64,000 nt of DNA. It comes from Prevotella sp. (GTDB taxonomy: Bacteria > Bacteroidota > Bacteroidia > Bacteroidales > Bacteroidaceae). Numbering within the stretch: position 1 is the stretch's first letter; each line of letters starts with the position of its first letter. Position numbers and translations under genes: made by a program. Location of the stretch: assembly GCA_017548605.1 (NCBI GenBank), contig JAFYZT010000042.1, positions 1 through 64,000 on the forward strand. The letters run 5' to 3'. Shown here in pieces: positions 26,676 to 36,378 of the stretch. Below the pieces are notes generated by a model. That model was not told the DNA's origin and ran no database searches. It saw only the letters and a list, made by a program, of their open reading frames with translations.

Positions 26676-28013
26676 TTACACTATCGGTAGGGCCACGCCC
26701 ATGATTTTCTGATAAACGTCGAGGGCATAAATGTCGGTCATGCCGCTGATGTAGTCGATGACGGCCATCAGGCGTGTCTCCAGGTCGGGCGCATCAATAT
26801 GGTATTGGCTGCTGACGCGGCCGATGAGTTGTTGGGAATAAAACCTGTCGGGTGTGACGACGGCGCGGGTCATATGCCCCATGAGCGTTTCCATAATCTT
26901 GTAACCCGACAGCTCCACGTCGAGAACGGGCTTGCTGTTATAGATTTTTCGCTTCGAAATCTTTTTACATATATCGTAGGCCTCGCGCACCTTCTCACTG
27001 GCATGTTTGATAAGACTTCCAGCGAAAGTTCCGTTGAGGATATCCACTTCGTGACGGATAAATATACCTGCACATTCTCTCTCTAATAGGCCGATGACAC
27101 ACGACCGCATGTAAGCCACCTTCTCATTGTCGTCGGTGATTCCTTCATCCCCGATACGTTGGAGAATATGCGCCCGTGTATCTTCGTTGAAAAATCCCAA
27201 CAAAAGGTATGACGTTTCCTCAAAGGACAACAGGCGCAGTTTATGCGCATCCTCGATGTCCATAATCTCATAACAGATGTCGTCGGCGGCCTCGACCAGG
27301 TAAACCAGCGGGTGACGGACATAGCGCAACGGCTCACCCGGCGCACTCAGGCGCAGGATGCCCAATTCGTCGGCGATACGCTCAAAGCCGGCCTGCTCGG
27401 AGGAGAAAAAGCCGAACTTGCCATGTTCGCCGGCCAACGACGAGGCGAAAGGGTATTTCACGATGGATGCAAGCATGGAATAAGTGAGCACAAAACCACC
27501 GGCACGGCGGCCCTTGAACTGATGGGTGAGCAGACGGAAAGCGTTGGCGTTGCCCTCGAAATGGGTCACGTCATCCCAAAACGTAGCACTGGTATGGCGG
27601 CGCAGCGACATGCCCTCGCCTTCGCTGAAGAAGGTCTGGATGGCTTTCTCGCCCGAATGGCCGAAAGGAGGGTTGCCCATGTCGTGAGCCAGACAGGCTG
27701 CCGACACAATGGTGCCAATCTCCTCTAACAGCGTGTTGCGCAGTTCGGGATGACTGTCGCACAAAGCCCGTGCCACATCATTACCCAACGACATGCCCAC
27801 GCTGGCCACCTCCAGGCTGTGTGTCAAACGGTTATGTACGAAGACACTGCCTGGTAACGGGAATACCTGCGTCTTGTTCTGCATGCGTCGGAAGGGGGCA
27901 GAGAAAATCAGTCGGTCGTAGTCGCGCTTGAATTCTGAGCGGTCGTCATGGCGCTCCACATGGCGTTCCTCCTGTCCTAAACGCTTATTGGAGATGAGCC
28001 GTTTCCATTCCAT
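26676..28013 (-). CDS. dgt: Deoxyguanosinetriphosphate triphosphohydrolase (dGTPase, HD family)
   Basis: Hydrolyses dGTP to deoxyguanosine and triphosphate. The HD-domain metal ligands are visible: the first histidine in RLTHSLEVASVG, the HD pair in AACLAHDMGNPPFGHSGE, and a later aspartate in VEAADDICYEIMD. At 445 aa it matches the long dNTPase form. The start MEWKRLISNKRL fits the usual N-terminus; an ATG six codons upstream (28031) is also possible. A -7 element lies at 28053-28060. The divergent neighbour encodes dUTPase, another nucleotide-pool enzyme. Confidence 0.93.
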   Translation of the reverse strand: MEWKRLISNKRLGQEERHVERHDDRSEFKRDYDRLIFSAPFRRMQNKTQVFPLPGSVFVHNRLTHSLEVASVGMSLGNDVARALCDSHPELRNTLLEEIGTIVSAACLAHDMGNPPFGHSGEKAIQTFFSEGEGMSLRRHTSATFWDDVTHFEGNANAFRLLTHQFKGRRAGGFVLTYSMLASIVKYPFASSLAGEHGKFGFFSSEQAGFERIADELGILRLSAPGEPLRYVRHPLVYLVEAADDICYEIMDIEDAHKLRLLSFEETSYLLLGFFNEDTRAHILQRIGDEGITDDNEKVAYMRSCVIGLLERECAGIFIRHEVDILNGTFAGSLIKHASEKVREAYDICKKISKRKIYNSKPVLDVELSGYKIMETLMGHMTRAVVTPDRFYSQQLIGRVSSQYHIDAPDLETRLMAVIDYISGMTDIYALDVYQKIMGVALPIV

Positions 28014-28052
28014 GGATGTCGTTTTTTGCATGGTTCTTTAACTTTTATTCCG

Positions 28053-28060
28053 CAAAAGTA
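28053..28060 (-). promoter_or_regulatory. dgt promoter -7 element
   Basis: TACTTTTG on the minus strand, in the short divergent gap between dgt and dut. Confidence 0.45.
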
Positions 28061-28125
28061 ATCTAAAATTGACTAAAATCTCGCATTTTGACGGACAAAA
28101 TATCCGCTATGTGAAGAATAATCGC

Positions 28126-28133
28126 TATTTTTG
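28126..28133 (+). promoter_or_regulatory. dut promoter -7 element
   Basis: TATTTTTG fits TAnnTTTG, giving a leader of roughly 25 nt before the dut ATG. It probably also serves the TPR, DUF4292 and EnvC-like genes that follow closely. Confidence 0.5.
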
Positions 28134-28162
28134 CGGAAAATTTTTAATAAAGAACGATTATC

Positions 28163-28600
28163 ATGATCCAGATAAACATCATCAACAAGGGACACCAGCC
28201 TTTGCCCGCCTATGCCACGCCGCAGAGCGCAGGTGTGGACCTTAGGGCTAACCTTGATGCCGACGTCGTCTTGAAACCCATGCAGCGCCATTTGGTGCCT
28301 ACGGGTTTACACATTGCCCTGCCTGTGGGCTTTGAGGCGCAGATACGTCCGCGTAGCGGTTTAGCCCTCAAACATGGCATCACGGTGCTCAACTCTCCAG
28401 GAACGGTGGACAGCGACTACCGTGGCGAGGTGATGGTATTGTTGGTCAACCTCTCCGATACCGACTTCGTGATTCGTGATGGCGAACGCATCGCCCAGAT
28501 GGTGGTGGCCCGTCATGAGCAGGTGGCGTTCCACCTTGTGGCATCGCTCGATGAAACGGAACGCGGCGAGGGCGGCTATGGACATACCGGGGTGAAATAG
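28163..28600 (+). CDS. dut: dUTP diphosphatase
   Basis: Trimeric dUTPase that converts dUTP to dUMP, keeping uracil out of DNA. All five motifs can be followed: [37 protein letters not shown] and the C-terminal P-loop-like [10 protein letters not shown]. At 145 aa it is full length. It ends in tandem stops (TAG TAA) 6 nt before the TPR gene. Confidence 0.96.
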   Translation: MIQINIINKGHQPLPAYATPQSAGVDLRANLDADVVLKPMQRHLVPTGLHIALPVGFEAQIRPRSGLALKHGITVLNSPGTVDSDYRGEVMVLLVNLSDTDFVIRDGERIAQMVVARHEQVAFHLVASLDETERGEGGYGHTGVK

Positions 28601-28606
28601 TAACAG

Positions 28607-30355
28607 ATGAAATATCTTCTTTCCACGATGGCAGGACTGTTGTTCTCACTGTTTGTTCCCTCGGGGGGACAGGCACAGGAACGTCCGTCGGCAGGTATGC
28701 CGGCGGTTTCGTCTTCGTCGCAACTGGACAGACGATATGCCTATTTCTTTACTGAGGCGGTGAAGCAGCAGGTGGCTGGGGAATATGCCGAGGCATTCCA
28801 GCTGTTCCGTCACTGTCTGGAAATGAAGCCGACGGCAGAGGTATATTTCGCCCTCTCCTCCTATTACGCGGAGATGGATGCCGACGACATGATGATTCAT
28901 GCCATGGAGGAGGCGGCACGTCTGGAACCGGACAACAACACCTATCTCGAACGACTCGGACAGGCATACCTCAAGGCAAACAACCTCGATAAGGGCATTG
29001 AGACCTATGAACGACTGGCAGCGAACAACCGGCGGCGTACCGATATACTGGGGGTGCTCGGACAGCTGTACCAGTACAAGAAAGACTATGCCCATCTGGT
29101 GACCACCATCGAACGGGTGGAGCTGATTGACGGTGTTTCGGAAGAGACGGCACTGGCGAAGATGCAGGCCTATTCGTTGCAAGGAAAGAAAGACGAGGAG
29201 CTCAACGTGTTGAAGGAGTTGGTGGCCCACCATCCCAACGACCTGAACTACCGCGTGATGATGGGTAACTGGCTGATGCAGAACGAGCGGAAGAAAGAAG
29301 CCCTCAAGGAATACACGTCGGTGCTGAAGGCCGAACCCGACAATGTGAATGCCCAGATGGCGCTGCTTGATTACTACCGCAGCGAGAACATGCAGCAGCA
29401 GACCGACGCACTTACCCGACAGATACTGCTCAGTGACAAAACGCCGATGGAGAGCAAGACGGTGGTGATGCGACAGTTTATCTACGACAATGAGATGGCT
29501 GACGGCGACAGCACATTGGTGCTTGGTCTCTTCGACGAGATATTGCAGCGGAAACAGCCCAGTGCCGACATGGCGGAACTCAGGGTGGCCTATATGGACC
29601 TCAAGCACATGCCGAAGGAGCGCATCAACGAGGCGCTGCATACCGTGCTCGACATTGCGCCCGACAACGCACCGGCGCGGCTGCAACTGATACAACTGAT
29701 ATGGGGCAGCGAGGACTACGACCAGGTGATAGACCTGTGCCGGCCCGCCCTGGCCTACAACCCCGACGAGATGGCCTTTTACTATTTCCTCGGTCTGGCT
29801 CATTTTCAGAAAGACGAGAACGACGAGGCATTGGATGCTTTCCGGCGCGGAGTGAGCCAAATCAACTCGGAGAGTAATGTCAATATCGTCAGTGACTTCT
29901 ATGCCATCATGGGAGATATCTACCACCAGAAGGGAATGGACCGGGAGGCTTTCGCGGCATACGATAGTTGTCTGCACTGGAAACCCGACAATATCGGGTG
30001 CCTGAACAACTACGCCTATTACCTCAGTCTCAAGGGCGAGAACCTCGCCAAAGCGGAACAGATGAGCTACCGCACCATCAAGGCGCAGCCCAACAGCGGT
30101 ACTTACCTCGACACCTATGCATGGATTCTTTTCCGTCAGGGACGTTATGAGGAGGCGAAGATATACATCGACCAGACGCTCAAGAACGACACCACGCCCG
30201 ATGGTACCATACTGGAACATGCCGGTGACATCTATGCCATGACGGGCGATGTGGAACAGGCTACGGAATTCTGGCGCCAGGCGGTGGAACGTGGCGGAGG
30301 CACAGCCCTGCTGGAAGAGAAACTGAAACAGAAGAAATACATTGAGAAGAAATAA
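28607..30355 (+). CDS. Exported tetratricopeptide-repeat protein
   Basis: A 582-aa protein with a Sec signal peptide (LLSTMAGLLFSLFVPSGGQAQ) and TPR-like helical pairs over most of its length, for example YFALSSYYAEMDADDMMIHAMEEA (in parts) and DIYHQKGMDREAFAAYDSCL. Such proteins are protein-binding scaffolds in the periplasm. It lies between dut and a DUF4292 lipoprotein and an EnvC-like gene, an order I recall from Bacteroidales. That suggests a role in envelope biogenesis, but this is only context. Confidence 0.85.
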   Translation: MKYLLSTMAGLLFSLFVPSGGQAQERPSAGMPAVSSSSQLDRRYAYFFTEAVKQQVAGEYAEAFQLFRHCLEMKPTAEVYFALSSYYAEMDADDMMIHAMEEAARLEPDNNTYLERLGQAYLKANNLDKGIETYERLAANNRRRTDILGVLGQLYQYKKDYAHLVTTIERVELIDGVSEETALAKMQAYSLQGKKDEELNVLKELVAHHPNDLNYRVMMGNWLMQNERKKEALKEYTSVLKAEPDNVNAQMALLDYYRSENMQQQTDALTRQILLSDKTPMESKTVVMRQFIYDNEMADGDSTLVLGLFDEILQRKQPSADMAELRVAYMDLKHMPKERINEALHTVLDIAPDNAPARLQLIQLIWGSEDYDQVIDLCRPALAYNPDEMAFYYFLGLAHFQKDENDEALDAFRRGVSQINSESNVNIVSDFYAIMGDIYHQKGMDREAFAAYDSCLHWKPDNIGCLNNYAYYLSLKGENLAKAEQMSYRTIKAQPNSGTYLDTYAWILFRQGRYEEAKIYIDQTLKNDTTPDGTILEHAGDIYAMTGDVEQATEFWRQAVERGGGTALLEEKLKQKKYIEKK

Positions 30356-30356
30356 C

Positions 30357-31241
30357 ATGAAAAGAATCATTCTTCCATACATCGTCGTGGCGGTGGCTTT
30401 CATCGTGTCGTCGTGTGGCTCGAAAAAAGGGTTGACGAAGCCCCCGACAACCACCCCGACAACCCCGACCTCTACAACGGCTCCCATTGGCAGCACCCAA
30501 AACATCGACTATATGCGTGGGGTGGCCGACAATGCCGTTTACGCCAATGATATCGTGGCGAAAATCAAATTTGCAGTCAAGACAGAAGACCGCGACGTGT
30601 CGCTCGACGGACAGCTGCATATGCGCAAGAACGATGTCATCCGCCTTCAACTGGCTCCCCTGGGATTGTTTGAAGTGGCCCGCATAGAATTTACACAAGA
30701 CGAAGTGCTTTTCATGGACAGGGTGCACAAGGAATATATCCAGGGAAGCTATGCCGATCTGGCTTTCCTCAAGCGCAACGGGATTGATTTCTACACGTTG
30801 CAGGCACTGTTCTGGAACCAGTTGTTCTTGCCGGGATCCACAAAAATAGGAGAGAATGAACTGTCGCATTTCGAGGTGGGCAATGGTGGCTTGGTTTCTT
30901 TGCAGAGAGACAAGATGAAGTTTGAATGGACCACGTCAACACAGCCGGACACACGCGGACGTATTACCAAGGCCTGCGCCACATATACCGACAGTCGTAA
31001 TGGCGCATCGACGCTGACATGGAACTATGATGCGTTCAAGAGCATGGGCAGCAAGTTCTTTCCTACCAAACATCATGTGGAGGTGAGGGCTCAGGCCGAC
31101 GGTAAAGTGAAGGTAACAGAGCTGGACCTGCGTCTGGATAAGTTGTCGAACGACAGCGACTGGGAACCACGCACCAAGGTGTCGTCGAAATATGATAGGA
31201 TGGATGCGGAGAGCGTGCTCCGGAAAATATTTGGAGGATAA
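30357..31241 (+). CDS. DUF4292 lipoprotein
   Basis: A 294-aa lipoprotein. The signal ends in the lipobox VSSC (Cys at about residue 20), then a Thr/Pro-rich spacer (about residues 27-42). The rest has the alternating beta pattern of LolB/outer-membrane lipoprotein-like domains, as in DUF4292 (for example IRLQLAPLGLFEVARIEF). The family is found mainly in Bacteroidota and may handle lipids or lipoproteins; I infer this from the fold. The start MKRIILPY lies 1 nt after the TPR stop, so the genes are probably coupled. Confidence 0.8.
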   Translation: MKRIILPYIVVAVAFIVSSCGSKKGLTKPPTTTPTTPTSTTAPIGSTQNIDYMRGVADNAVYANDIVAKIKFAVKTEDRDVSLDGQLHMRKNDVIRLQLAPLGLFEVARIEFTQDEVLFMDRVHKEYIQGSYADLAFLKRNGIDFYTLQALFWNQLFLPGSTKIGENELSHFEVGNGGLVSLQRDKMKFEWTTSTQPDTRGRITKACATYTDSRNGASTLTWNYDAFKSMGSKFFPTKHHVEVRAQADGKVKVTELDLRLDKLSNDSDWEPRTKVSSKYDRMDAESVLRKIFGG

Positions 31242-31248
31242 TGAAACG

Positions 31249-33129
31249 ATGATGAGAAATCTGATGATAGGTTTGGCTTTGCTGGTGTGCCTCAGCGTAG
31301 GCGCTCAGCAGCGACGTACCACCCAACGGGGAGGGACGCGTACTGCTGTGCAACAAAGCAAACCAACAACCAAGCAACAGGGTAAGTCTTCGGCAAAGCA
31401 ACAGCAAGGTAAAACTTCTGCCAAACAGCCAGCCGCTCAACAGGGCAAGACAACGAGTAAGCAGCAAAAGGGCGGCAAGCGTAGTAGTGGTAAAGGCAGT
31501 AAGAAAGGTTCCAAGACACAGACATATACCACCGACGAGATCAAGGGCCTGCAGAGCCAGCGCACGAAGATACAGCAGGAAATCAAGGCACAACAGGGTA
31601 AGTTGCAGGCCAACCAGGCAGATGTGGCGCAGCGTCTGCAGAACCTGATGGTCATCAACAGTGAGATTGACGATAAACAAAAGGCTATTGAGGGCTATGA
31701 GAGTGAAATCAAAGGCCTCGACAATGATATAGATATTCTCCGTTCACAAGTGGGTACGTTGCAACGGCAACTCGACGAGCGCAAGGAGAAATACATCAAG
31801 TCGATGAGGTACATGGGCAAGTACCGTACCATTCAAGACAAAATGATGTTTGTGTTCAGTGCTAAGAGTCTCACCCAGGCTTACCGCCGTCTGCGCTTCG
31901 TACGCGAATATGCGGCTTACCAACGGGCGCAGGGTGAACAGATAAAACAGAAACAGGAAGAGCTGAATCAGAAAAACCACCAGTTGCAACAGGCCAAAGG
32001 CAATAAGAACCAGTTGCTCAACAAGGGTAAGGCGGCGCAAAGAGATTTGCAGGCCAAGCAGGGCGAACAGCAGAAGGCAGTGGATGGACTCCAGCGTGAA
32101 CAGAAGACGATACAAGGACTGATTGCCGAGCAGCAGAAGAAAGATGCACAACTGAATGCGGAAATCGACCGCCTCGTAGCTATCGAGGTGGAGAAAGCCC
32201 GCAAACGGGCAGAGGCAGAGCGTAAGGCGGCTGAGGAGGCGCGTAAGAAGGCGGCTGCCGAGGCGGCCCGCAAGAAAGCTGAGGAAGCCCGCAAGAAGGC
32301 GGAGGCGGAGGCTGCTGCCCGCGAGGCGGAACGCCGTATCGCTGCCGCCAGGGCTGAGGAAGCCGCCAGGAAAAAGGCTGCCGAGGAGGCGGCGCGTGCT
32401 GCCCGTGAGGCGGAACGTCGTGCTGCCGCCGAACGTCGTGCTGCTGCCGATGCAGAGCGCCGCGCTGCTGCTGAGCAGGAGGCTGCTGAACGCCGGCGTG
32501 CCGAACGCGAACAGGCGGAGGCTCGCAAACAGCAGTTGGCTGCTGAACGTGAACAGCGTGAGATGGAACAGGCGGCTGCGGCGGCACGTCAGGCTGCCCG
32601 TGAGGCCGAGGAGGCCCGTCAGGCTGCTGAACGCAAGGCTTCGGCGGAGCGTGAGAGGGCGCAACGTGCCGAACGTGCTGAGCGTGCGGCGACGGAGGAG
32701 AGCGAGTCGTTGGTGTCCACCACCGACCGTCGTATCAGCGGCAGTTTCGAGAGTAATAAGGGACGGCTGCCCATGCCGGCCAACGGACGTATCGTGAGCC
32801 ATTTCGGCCAATACAACGTAGAGGGTCTGACGAATGTGAAACTTGACAACAAGGGTATCAATATCCTCTGCTCGTCGGGCGCACAGGTGCGCAGCATCTT
32901 CGACGGCGAAGTGAGCGCGGTGGTGAGCATCGCCGGTCAGATGGTGGTCATGGTGCGCCACGGCAGTTACATCTCCGTCTATTGCAACCTCAAGTCGGTG
33001 AGTGTGCGTCAGGGACAGAAGGTTAGTACCCGTCAGGTGCTGGGCACCGTCGGACAGGACAATATCCTCCAATTCCAGCTGCGCAAGGAAACGGCCAAGC
33101 TCAACCCTGAACAGTGGCTGGGAAGATGA
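31249..33129 (+). CDS. EnvC-like murein hydrolase activator with degenerate LytM domain
   Basis: A 626-aa secreted protein: signal peptide (LMIGLALLVCLSVGAQ), Lys/Gln-rich low-complexity stretch, a long coiled coil (about residues 90-300), an Ala/Arg/Glu-rich helical segment (about 305-480) and a C-terminal LytM/M23 domain. The M23 zinc ligands are missing. The HxxxD region reads NKGIN, the usual YAHL reads YCNL, and the HLHFE position reads ILQFQ. It is therefore unlikely to cut peptidoglycan itself, and resembles EnvC, which activates amidases. Start MMRNLMIG at 31249; a longer frame overlaps the previous gene. Confidence 0.88.
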   Translation: MMRNLMIGLALLVCLSVGAQQRRTTQRGGTRTAVQQSKPTTKQQGKSSAKQQQGKTSAKQPAAQQGKTTSKQQKGGKRSSGKGSKKGSKTQTYTTDEIKGLQSQRTKIQQEIKAQQGKLQANQADVAQRLQNLMVINSEIDDKQKAIEGYESEIKGLDNDIDILRSQVGTLQRQLDERKEKYIKSMRYMGKYRTIQDKMMFVFSAKSLTQAYRRLRFVREYAAYQRAQGEQIKQKQEELNQKNHQLQQAKGNKNQLLNKGKAAQRDLQAKQGEQQKAVDGLQREQKTIQGLIAEQQKKDAQLNAEIDRLVAIEVEKARKRAEAERKAAEEARKKAAAEAARKKAEEARKKAEAEAAAREAERRIAAARAEEAARKKAAEEAARAAREAERRAAAERRAAADAERRAAAEQEAAERRRAEREQAEARKQQLAAEREQREMEQAAAAARQAAREAEEARQAAERKASAERERAQRAERAERAATEESESLVSTTDRRISGSFESNKGRLPMPANGRIVSHFGQYNVEGLTNVKLDNKGINILCSSGAQVRSIFDGEVSAVVSIAGQMVVMVRHGSYISVYCNLKSVSVRQGQKVSTRQVLGTVGQDNILQFQLRKETAKLNPEQWLGR

Positions 33130-33288
33130 TGGAAAGGGTATAAAAGTAAAAGGGTAAAAAGGTAAAATAGTAAAAAAACTACTGAGTGGGCTTATTGTTC
33201 TGATTATTCATCAAAGCCTAATCGGTAGTGCTTATCCTTTGAGACACCTATTGTCGGCAGCTCCAGTCTCTTTCTATTGTCCAAACTC
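33130..33288. repeat. Low-complexity gap after the EnvC-like gene
   Basis: The first 50 nt are A/G-rich units of about 8-9 bp (GTAAAAGG-like), the same kind of intergenic sequence seen elsewhere in the window. No gene or clear terminator is seen. Confidence 0.4.
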
Positions 33289-34359
33289 CTAATCTCCTAA
33301 ATTTAAAACAATTCCCTCCAACAATTTTATATACAGTTCATATGCCTCTTCCAACTCACTTACGAGGATGTATTCGTCGGCGGAATGAGAGCGGGCACTG
33401 TTTCCTGGACCCATTTTCAGCGATAGGAAGGGCATGAGCGCCTGGTCGCTGAGCGTGGGTGAACCGAAAGGTTGCCGACCCAATTCCACGCAACGTTTCA
33501 CGAGGGGATGGTCAAGAGGGATATGCGATGATTGGAGCCTCGTGCTGCGTGCCGTCACGTCGCTCGTCACATGGTCCTGAATGAACGCGAGCACCTCTTC
33601 GTTGGTGTAACATTCGTTGGTGCGTACGTCAACGACCATCTCGCAGCGGTCGGGCACCACATTGTGCTGCGTACCACTATGTATCATCGTCACCTGCATC
33701 GTCGTGGCTCCCAATAGGGAACTCTCTTTGTCGAAATGGTATGAGGATAACCACTCCAGGTCTTTCAATGCCGCCACGATGGCGTTCTTACCCTCACCAC
33801 GGGCAGCATGTCCGCTGACGCCATGACTCACCACGTCGAGCACCATCAGTCCACGTTCCGCCACGGCGGGTTGCATGGCTGTGGGTTCGCCCACCACGGC
33901 CACATCAATCTTAGGTAGCATAGGCAGTATACTGCGGAAACCGTTTTCGCCCGACACCTCCTCCTCGGCCGAGGCCACATAAAGCAGGTTGTACGAACGT
34001 TTCGTGCTTGCCAAATGATGGAACACCTGCAACAGTGTCACCAGTCCTCCGCCGCAGTCGTTGCTCCCCAGGCCGTAGAGCCTGTCACCGTCCATCTCCG
34101 CGCCGAAGGGGTCGCGTGTCCATGTGCTTACGGGTTTCACCGTGTCGATATGGGCGTTGAGCATGAGGGTAGGGCGCCGCTCGTCATAGTCGGGCGCGGT
34201 GAGCATGATATTGTTGCCGTGGCGCAAAGGGCTCAGTCCGCGCTCCTCCATCCAGACCGACAAGAAGTCGGCGGCCTTCTCCTCGTCACGACTCACGGAA
34301 GGAATGCGTATGAGTGATTGCAGCAGTTGCAGGGCCTCTTTTGTGTGATTATTTGTCAT
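33289..34359 (-). CDS. M20-family deacetylase, ArgE-like (acetylornithine or acetylcitrulline)
   Basis: A 356-aa M20 metallopeptidase. The metal-site segments are LMLNAHIDTV (first His/Asp), GLGSNDCGGG and SAEEEVSGENG (Glu pair), with the dimerisation domain in the middle. The length and N-terminus (ALQLLQSLIRIPSVSRDEE) fit the Bacteroidales enzyme of arginine synthesis. That pathway uses N-succinyl or N-acetyl citrulline rather than acetylornithine, so the substrate is left open. No other arginine gene is nearby. Its promoter sits so close to the ATG that the mRNA is predicted to be leaderless. Confidence 0.8.
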   Translation of the reverse strand: MTNNHTKEALQLLQSLIRIPSVSRDEEKAADFLSVWMEERGLSPLRHGNNIMLTAPDYDERRPTLMLNAHIDTVKPVSTWTRDPFGAEMDGDRLYGLGSNDCGGGLVTLLQVFHHLASTKRSYNLLYVASAEEEVSGENGFRSILPMLPKIDVAVVGEPTAMQPAVAERGLMVLDVVSHGVSGHAARGEGKNAIVAALKDLEWLSSYHFDKESSLLGATTMQVTMIHSGTQHNVVPDRCEMVVDVRTNECYTNEEVLAFIQDHVTSDVTARSTRLQSSHIPLDHPLVKRCVELGRQPFGSPTLSDQALMPFLSLKMGPGNSARSHSADEYILVSELEEAYELYIKLLEGIVLNLGD

Positions 34360-34366
34360 CGTTGTG

Positions 34367-34398
34367 CAAAATTACTGCAAGGCGAGCGAAAAACCAAA
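34367..34398 (-). promoter_or_regulatory. Promoter of the ArgE-like gene, almost leaderless
   Basis: On the minus strand TAATTTTG (34367-34374) and TTTG (34395-34398) are 20 nt apart, a full match to the Bacteroidota consensus. With the start site about 7 nt after the -7 element, transcription begins at about 34360, next to the ATG at 34359. Confidence 0.6.
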
Positions 34399-34538
34399 TT
34401 TATTTGGGTTTTTCCGAACCGCCGCGTGATTTAGCCCATTATCCTATATTTATGCTTTTTTCTCTTCCATTCATCAAGAATGATGTGGCAAAAAGAAAGA
34501 AAAACGCCTTTTTCCTTTGTTTTTACCTTATTATTCCT

Positions 34539-34546
34539 TATTTTTG
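34539..34546 (+). promoter_or_regulatory. Promoter -7 element of the acyl-CoA ligase gene
   Basis: TATTTTTG fits TAnnTTTG, with a predicted leader of about 15 nt before the ATG at 34568. Confidence 0.5.
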
Positions 34547-34567
34547 CATGTTAAATAGTATGTTTTT

Positions 34568-36376
34568 ATGCAAACAAGGTGTCATTTCTCGGTTCTCATC
34601 CATGAGCAGGCGGCCAAATATGGCTCCAAGCCGGCACTCACCTATCGTGAGTTCGGCAGTCTGAAGTGGAAATCGCTTACATGGAACTATTTCTCGCAGC
34701 GCGTGAAACAGGTGTCCAACGCATTGCTGAACCTCGGCGTGGGGGTGCAGGAGAATATCGGCATATTCTCACAAAACTGTGTGCATTATCTGTTCACCGA
34801 CTTCGGTGCTTTCGGCATACGTGCCGTCACGGTGCCTTTCTATGCCACAAGTAGTGAGGAACAGATACAGTTCATGATTGGCGACGCGGAGATACGCATC
34901 CTTTTCGTGGGCGAACAGGAACAGTATGACAAGGCGCGACGCATCTTCCCCAAATGCCCCACCTTGGAGCGCATCGTCGTGTACGACAGCAACGTGAAGA
35001 TTTCCGACCTCGACACCAACACCATCTTCTTCGACGACTTCCTGAAACTCGGCGATGGCTACCCCCGTCAGGCGGAGGTGGAAAAGCTGTATGCCGAGGC
35101 CAACGATGACGATATATGCAATATCCTCTATACCTCGGGAACTACGGGTGACAGCAAGGGCGTGATACTCACTCACGGACAGTATAATGCCGCCATGATA
35201 GCCAACGACGGTTGTGTTCCTGTAGGCGAGAACGACCGCGTGATGAACTTCCTGCCTTATACGCATATCTTCGAACGCGGGTGGGCCATCCTCTGTCTCA
35301 CTGAGGGAGCATTGCTCATCGTCAACACCTATCCGAAGGAGATTCAACAGACATTGCGTGAGACACATCCCACCTGCATGGCTTCCGTGCCGCGCTTTTG
35401 GGAGAAGGTATATTCCGGCGTCAAGGCGAAGCTCGACGAGGCCAGTGGTGCAAAGGGGGCTTTGTTCCAGAGTGCCCTCAAGGTGGGTAAACGCCATAAC
35501 GTGGAATATGTATTACGTGGCAGGCGGCCGCCCTTGGCCTTGTCGCTGAAATATCAGTTCTATAACAGGACGGTGTTCAGTCTAATCCGTAAGGAGCTGG
35601 GACTGGAAGATGCGCATTTCTTCCCCACGGCAGGTGCCAAGGTATCGGAAGAGGTGGAGGAATTCGTCCATGCCGTAGGCATCAAGATGATGGTGGGCTA
35701 TGGTCTGACGGAGAGTCTGGCCACAGTGACGTGCGACCATCTGGATGAACCCATCTCCATCGGGTCGGTGGGAAGACCTGTCGAGGGCATAGAAATCAAG
35801 ATTGGCGACAACGATGAGATACTGCTCAAGGGTCCCACCATCACACGTGGGTATTATAAGCGCGAGGCACTCACCAAGGCATCCTTCGACGAGGATGGCT
35901 TCTTCCATACGGGCGACGCCGGATATATACATGATGGCGAACTGTTCCTCAAGGAGCGTATCAAAGACCTGTTCAAGACCTCCAACGGTAAATATATCGC
36001 ACCGCAGATGATTGAGGCCAAGCTGCTGGTTGACAAGTTCATCGAACAGATAGCCGTCATCGCAGATGAAAGGAAATTCGTGTCAGCCCTCGTCATTCCG
36101 TCATATCCTCTGCTCGAGGAATACGCCAAGGACCGCGGCATCGAATATAACAGCATGGAAGACCTGTGTGCCAACGAAAGGATACAGAAAATGGTGATGG
36201 GACGCATTGAGACGCTGCAGCAGAGTCTGGCCAGCTATGAGAAGGTGAAGCGCATCACCCTCTTGCCCAAGCCGTTCACCATGGAGCGGGGTGAGCTGAC
36301 TAACACCCTGAAAATCAAACGGCGTGTGCTCAATGATAACTACGCTGCAGAAATAGAAGAGATGTACAAAGAGTAG
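34568..36376 (+). CDS. Long-chain acyl-CoA synthetase (AMP-binding)
   Basis: A 602-aa adenylate-forming enzyme that activates fatty acids to acyl-CoA through an acyl-AMP. The P-loop-like AMP motif YTSGTTGDSKGV is at about residue 190. The MVGYGLTES core and the FHTGDAGYIHDGELFLKER region with its catalytic loop and hinge follow. Overall it resembles the FadD15-like long-chain group. It ends 2 nt before prfB, so the two are co-transcribed, although no functional link is known. Confidence 0.92.
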   Translation: MQTRCHFSVLIHEQAAKYGSKPALTYREFGSLKWKSLTWNYFSQRVKQVSNALLNLGVGVQENIGIFSQNCVHYLFTDFGAFGIRAVTVPFYATSSEEQIQFMIGDAEIRILFVGEQEQYDKARRIFPKCPTLERIVVYDSNVKISDLDTNTIFFDDFLKLGDGYPRQAEVEKLYAEANDDDICNILYTSGTTGDSKGVILTHGQYNAAMIANDGCVPVGENDRVMNFLPYTHIFERGWAILCLTEGALLIVNTYPKEIQQTLRETHPTCMASVPRFWEKVYSGVKAKLDEASGAKGALFQSALKVGKRHNVEYVLRGRRPPLALSLKYQFYNRTVFSLIRKELGLEDAHFFPTAGAKVSEEVEEFVHAVGIKMMVGYGLTESLATVTCDHLDEPISIGSVGRPVEGIEIKIGDNDEILLKGPTITRGYYKREALTKASFDEDGFFHTGDAGYIHDGELFLKERIKDLFKTSNGKYIAPQMIEAKLLVDKFIEQIAVIADERKFVSALVIPSYPLLEEYAKDRGIEYNSMEDLCANERIQKMVMGRIETLQQSLASYEKVKRITLLPKPFTMERGELTNTLKIKRRVLNDNYAAEIEEMYKE

Positions 36377-36378
36377 CC

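Noticed and set aside
28646-30505. A 619-codon open frame antisense to the TPR protein gene
   Set aside because: The sense strand codes a coherent signal peptide and TPR pattern; the antisense product has no recognisable domain and arises from codon bias.
31744-33072. Long antisense open frame opposite the EnvC-like gene
   Set aside because: The Leu/Ser-rich product only reflects the reversed Ala/Glu/Arg codons of the real gene.
34314-34664. Small open frame overlapping the ArgE-like and acyl-CoA ligase starts
   Set aside because: It covers both promoters, has no domain and overlaps two well-supported genes.
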